Of a stretch of 64,000 nucleotides of DNA, positions 63,301-64,000 are shown piece by piece. Positions within the stretch are counted from its first letter, which is position 1, and each line of letters starts with the position of its first letter. The notes below the pieces were generated by a model. The model searched no databases, was not told the DNA's origin, and worked only from the letters and a program-made list of their open reading frames with translations. The translations under genes and the position numbers were made by a program. Origin of the DNA: DASYQD01 sp036005845 (lineage in GTDB: Bacteria; Acidobacteriota; Thermoanaerobaculia; Multivoradales; JAIOJS01); the NCBI GenBank assembly GCA_036005845.1, contig DASYQD010000150.1:5389-69388 (forward strand), read 5' to 3'.

Positions 63301-63966
63301 CAACAGGCCTCGGTGGACTATCTTGGGTTCGTTCGATCCGCGGCTCCAAGCTCGTTCGAACTGCAGGTAGACCACAGCGCGACGCCCCCTGTTCGCGTGA
63401 TTCGCGAGCCATCTCCTCCGACGGAGCTCCGACTCGAGACCTACCCGGATGGCGGCGAGCTTCGAACACGCGTGGCGTGGACGCCGTCGTCGAGCTCTGG
63501 CGTATCGCACTACGTGGTGTACGCGCGGTCCGCAGATGCGCCAAATCTTAGCGAGATCGCATCAACGTCGAGCACTTTCGTGAATACCGGCATCCCCTGG
63601 TCGCGCGATTACGGAGACGTGACCTATTACTTCGCAGTCTCGGCAGTCACAAACTCGGGCGACGAAAGCTTCCTGATCGGTCAGGTAGCCAACGACGATC
63701 AGGACGGCGATGGTTTGAGCGATACTGAAGAACTCGTCATTGGAACCAGTGTGACGGTCGCTGATACCGACAACGACGGGCTCGGGGACGGCGATGAGGT
63801 GCCTCGCGGAACAAACCCCCTCGTGCAGGACACAGACGGCGATGGCTACCTGGACGGTTCAGAGGTCACCTCCGGGTCTGATCCACTGGATCCGTTGAAC
63901 ATCCCGACTCCGCTGAGCAGCGGATTCGAGACTGGCGACCTCAGTGAATGGTCAACCGTGTGGTGA
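60340..63966 (+). CDS. Large secreted protein with LamG, lipase-like, Fn3-like and TSP3-type calcium-binding regions
   Basis: 1208 residues. A signal peptide ends near AQAATQS. Residues of about 35-265 form a LamG/concanavalin-like domain (ALWHFDDAD, VTVEEWFYP, NQWHYVAATYDG, VNGVLEAQ). A beta module (about 270-350) precedes a lipase-like alpha/beta-hydrolase domain of the LCAT type from about 450: LIVPGFAGSST, then CYLFPVPWDWRLELEE and IITHSTGAILARSY with the nucleophile Ser at about 598, where the usual G-x-S-x-G reads T-x-S-x-G. A fibronectin-like region follows, and three TSP3-type calcium repeats (QDGDGLSDTEE, TDNDGLGDGDE, TDGDGYLDGSE) lie at about 1118-1190. The C terminus GFETGDLSEWS resembles short surface-anchoring tails of related bacteria. 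Base composition is lower in GC than its neighbours. Confidence 0.88.
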   Translation: MRSTLLLPAVCLVVSAWLLSTLSAQAATQSCSYPYGVDADTVALWHFDDADTGGPSAADATGFHTAEVHGTPSVSASPYGRAWQLAGQNSGQYLSVPDAPDLDGFPQVTVEEWFYPMAAPIGRHDLVGKGQHTGSNPPGVSFQYELGTLTDSGDPQHIQYTFFLGQPHIGANVGVDSPVKHELNQWHYVAATYDGQRIRLYVNGVLEAQSAVVPNISVSNSNPVWINTLEYPIGSNMFNENGGVAGIIDEIRISRRARSDVEIATAHAARECGAIASLSIAPIASPVAVGTPFPITVTALDDAGNSVNRNGQVELAVSGARVSPNRLPFTHGIAAGNVSVDAPGEQLVLSARAAGRLAFSNPFTATGGSVSGSGYLRVRIRNALGEPQNQLRVTLTRNATGGEYSLFGGVQGIYNSLPVPAGAYQLRAEYLDSSIALRPTPVTIIPGGRPVVLEVWSVHCPIGAEATTPILIVPGFAGSSTANCPGMLLGGSVPRMPPSSPAFDDPAWGIFDEELLTGPGMCSPWGLTRKPGEGPEWTVLRDTLRSRNAAYDVGCYLFPVPWDWRLELEEARKQYLSKWIDRAKAVTGATKVHIITHSTGAILARSYITSTDYADDVDKLALVAPPNQGVAQMYWARQGGEIERLACETDTPFYRVLLRDQIQTVRGTPPECRATRFCRTQAPGVPTCTCIPCDPAVHLGCVEEANWNPLACRAEVQDFLQNDVQSTQGLLPTFSLNPTDPSNVLTNDTNELLTCLNACEQTTGPSPSACGCDDGSRLVPGQSGIETKVRTMLFLGDGETTIERIHRRPTPSGLLNLGLYPDGAPLDQSIGSFSSRVTVKEGDGTVLTESALIPGRPDLNAAANVKVALGTHLQTVGRLSCEIADFLLGPGGCPDQRVSSAASSHELVGISLDGRAQFLVSNRLGARTGVDPSTMEVAESLPDSSLKIDGGNQEVGITDPADDNLDIVVHSTWDEQYRFSLSYDVGGQQASVDYLGFVRSAAPSSFELQVDHSATPPVRVIREPSPPTELRLETYPDGGELRTRVAWTPSSSSGVSHYVVYARSADAPNLSEIASTSSTFVNTGIPWSRDYGDVTYYFAVSAVTNSGDESFLIGQVANDDQDGDGLSDTEELVIGTSVTVADTDNDGLGDGDEVPRGTNPLVQDTDGDGYLDGSEVTSGSDPLDPLNIPTPLSSGFETGDLSEWSTVW

Positions 63967-64000
63967 GGTTGTCCGCGGCTTCAGAGGCGACCGCCTTATG

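Overview
The window is a GC-rich (visibly around 70% G+C), densely coded bacterial chromosome segment with no rRNA, tRNA or CRISPR that I could find. The mix of genes resembles Acidobacteriota, perhaps the Thermoanaerobaculia side: two large Ser/Thr protein kinases fused to TolB-like, TPR or beta-propeller sensors, a DUF5666-type lipoprotein, a TPR-CHAT protein, many secreted proteins, and an outer-membrane barrel ending in Phe that implies a diderm envelope. This assignment is inference; there is no rRNA in the window to test it.

Layout. 0-2.2 kb: a fused MobB-MobA molybdenum-cofactor protein converging on an FAD oxidoreductase. 2.2-6.1 kb: a zinc-finger/kinase/TolB/TPR receptor. 6.1-7.2 kb: an overlapping PIN and PD-(D/E)XK-like pair. 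7.3-13.4 kb: flotillin, a proline-rich protein, a hybrid histidine kinase, a response regulator and an EAL phosphodiesterase, all co-oriented and nearly contiguous, probably one signalling unit. 13.57-17.22 kb: a compositionally different island of three genes (AlbA/Schlafen-like, DUF3800, unknown) bracketed by two inverted copies of a repeat of about 365 bp. 17.3-23 kb: secreted Asp-box protein, small lipid/secreted protein, ATP-grasp ligase, ParE-type toxin-antitoxin pair, putative zinc peptidase. 23-30.4 kb: leucyl-tRNA synthetase, zinc ribbon protein, double PilZ protein, barrel, bacilliredoxin, P5C dehydrogenase. 30.5-38.4 kb: N-acetylmuramoyl-alanine amidase-like protein, atypical SDR, 3-hydroxyacyl-CoA dehydrogenase, ferritin-like protein, FadJ-like multifunctional enzyme, protoporphyrinogen oxidase. 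38.4-45.2 kb: two VapBC modules around a kinase with beta-propeller, a YciF-like ferritin-fold protein, a LolA-like protein and an M28 peptidase. 45.3-46.5 kb: a secreted protein of ten W-x-N-G pentapeptides next to a frameshifted ADYC-like gene. 46.5-50.2 kb: an amidase and a LolCDE/MacB-like ABC exporter in one operon. 50.3-56.2 kb: DUF5666 lipoprotein, TPR-CHAT protein, and a converging sigma / anti-sigma / cohesin-like operon. 56.4-60 kb: ThrE-type exporter, RNase HII, phospholipase-D-type synthase. 60.3-64 kb: a very large secreted LamG-lipase-TSP3 protein.

Two regions deserve most attention. One is the inverted-repeat island at 13.57-17.22 kb, whose repeats are themselves large imperfect palindromes and whose cargo has a defence-like flavour. 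The other is the exported TPR-CHAT protein facing a sigma/anti-sigma operon whose anti-sigma has an extracytoplasmic domain, which suggests regulated proteolysis outside the cytoplasm. A recurring short motif, TAnnnT followed by GC, lies 7-30 bases upstream of many start codons; this suggests housekeeping -10 boxes with very short or absent 5' leaders.
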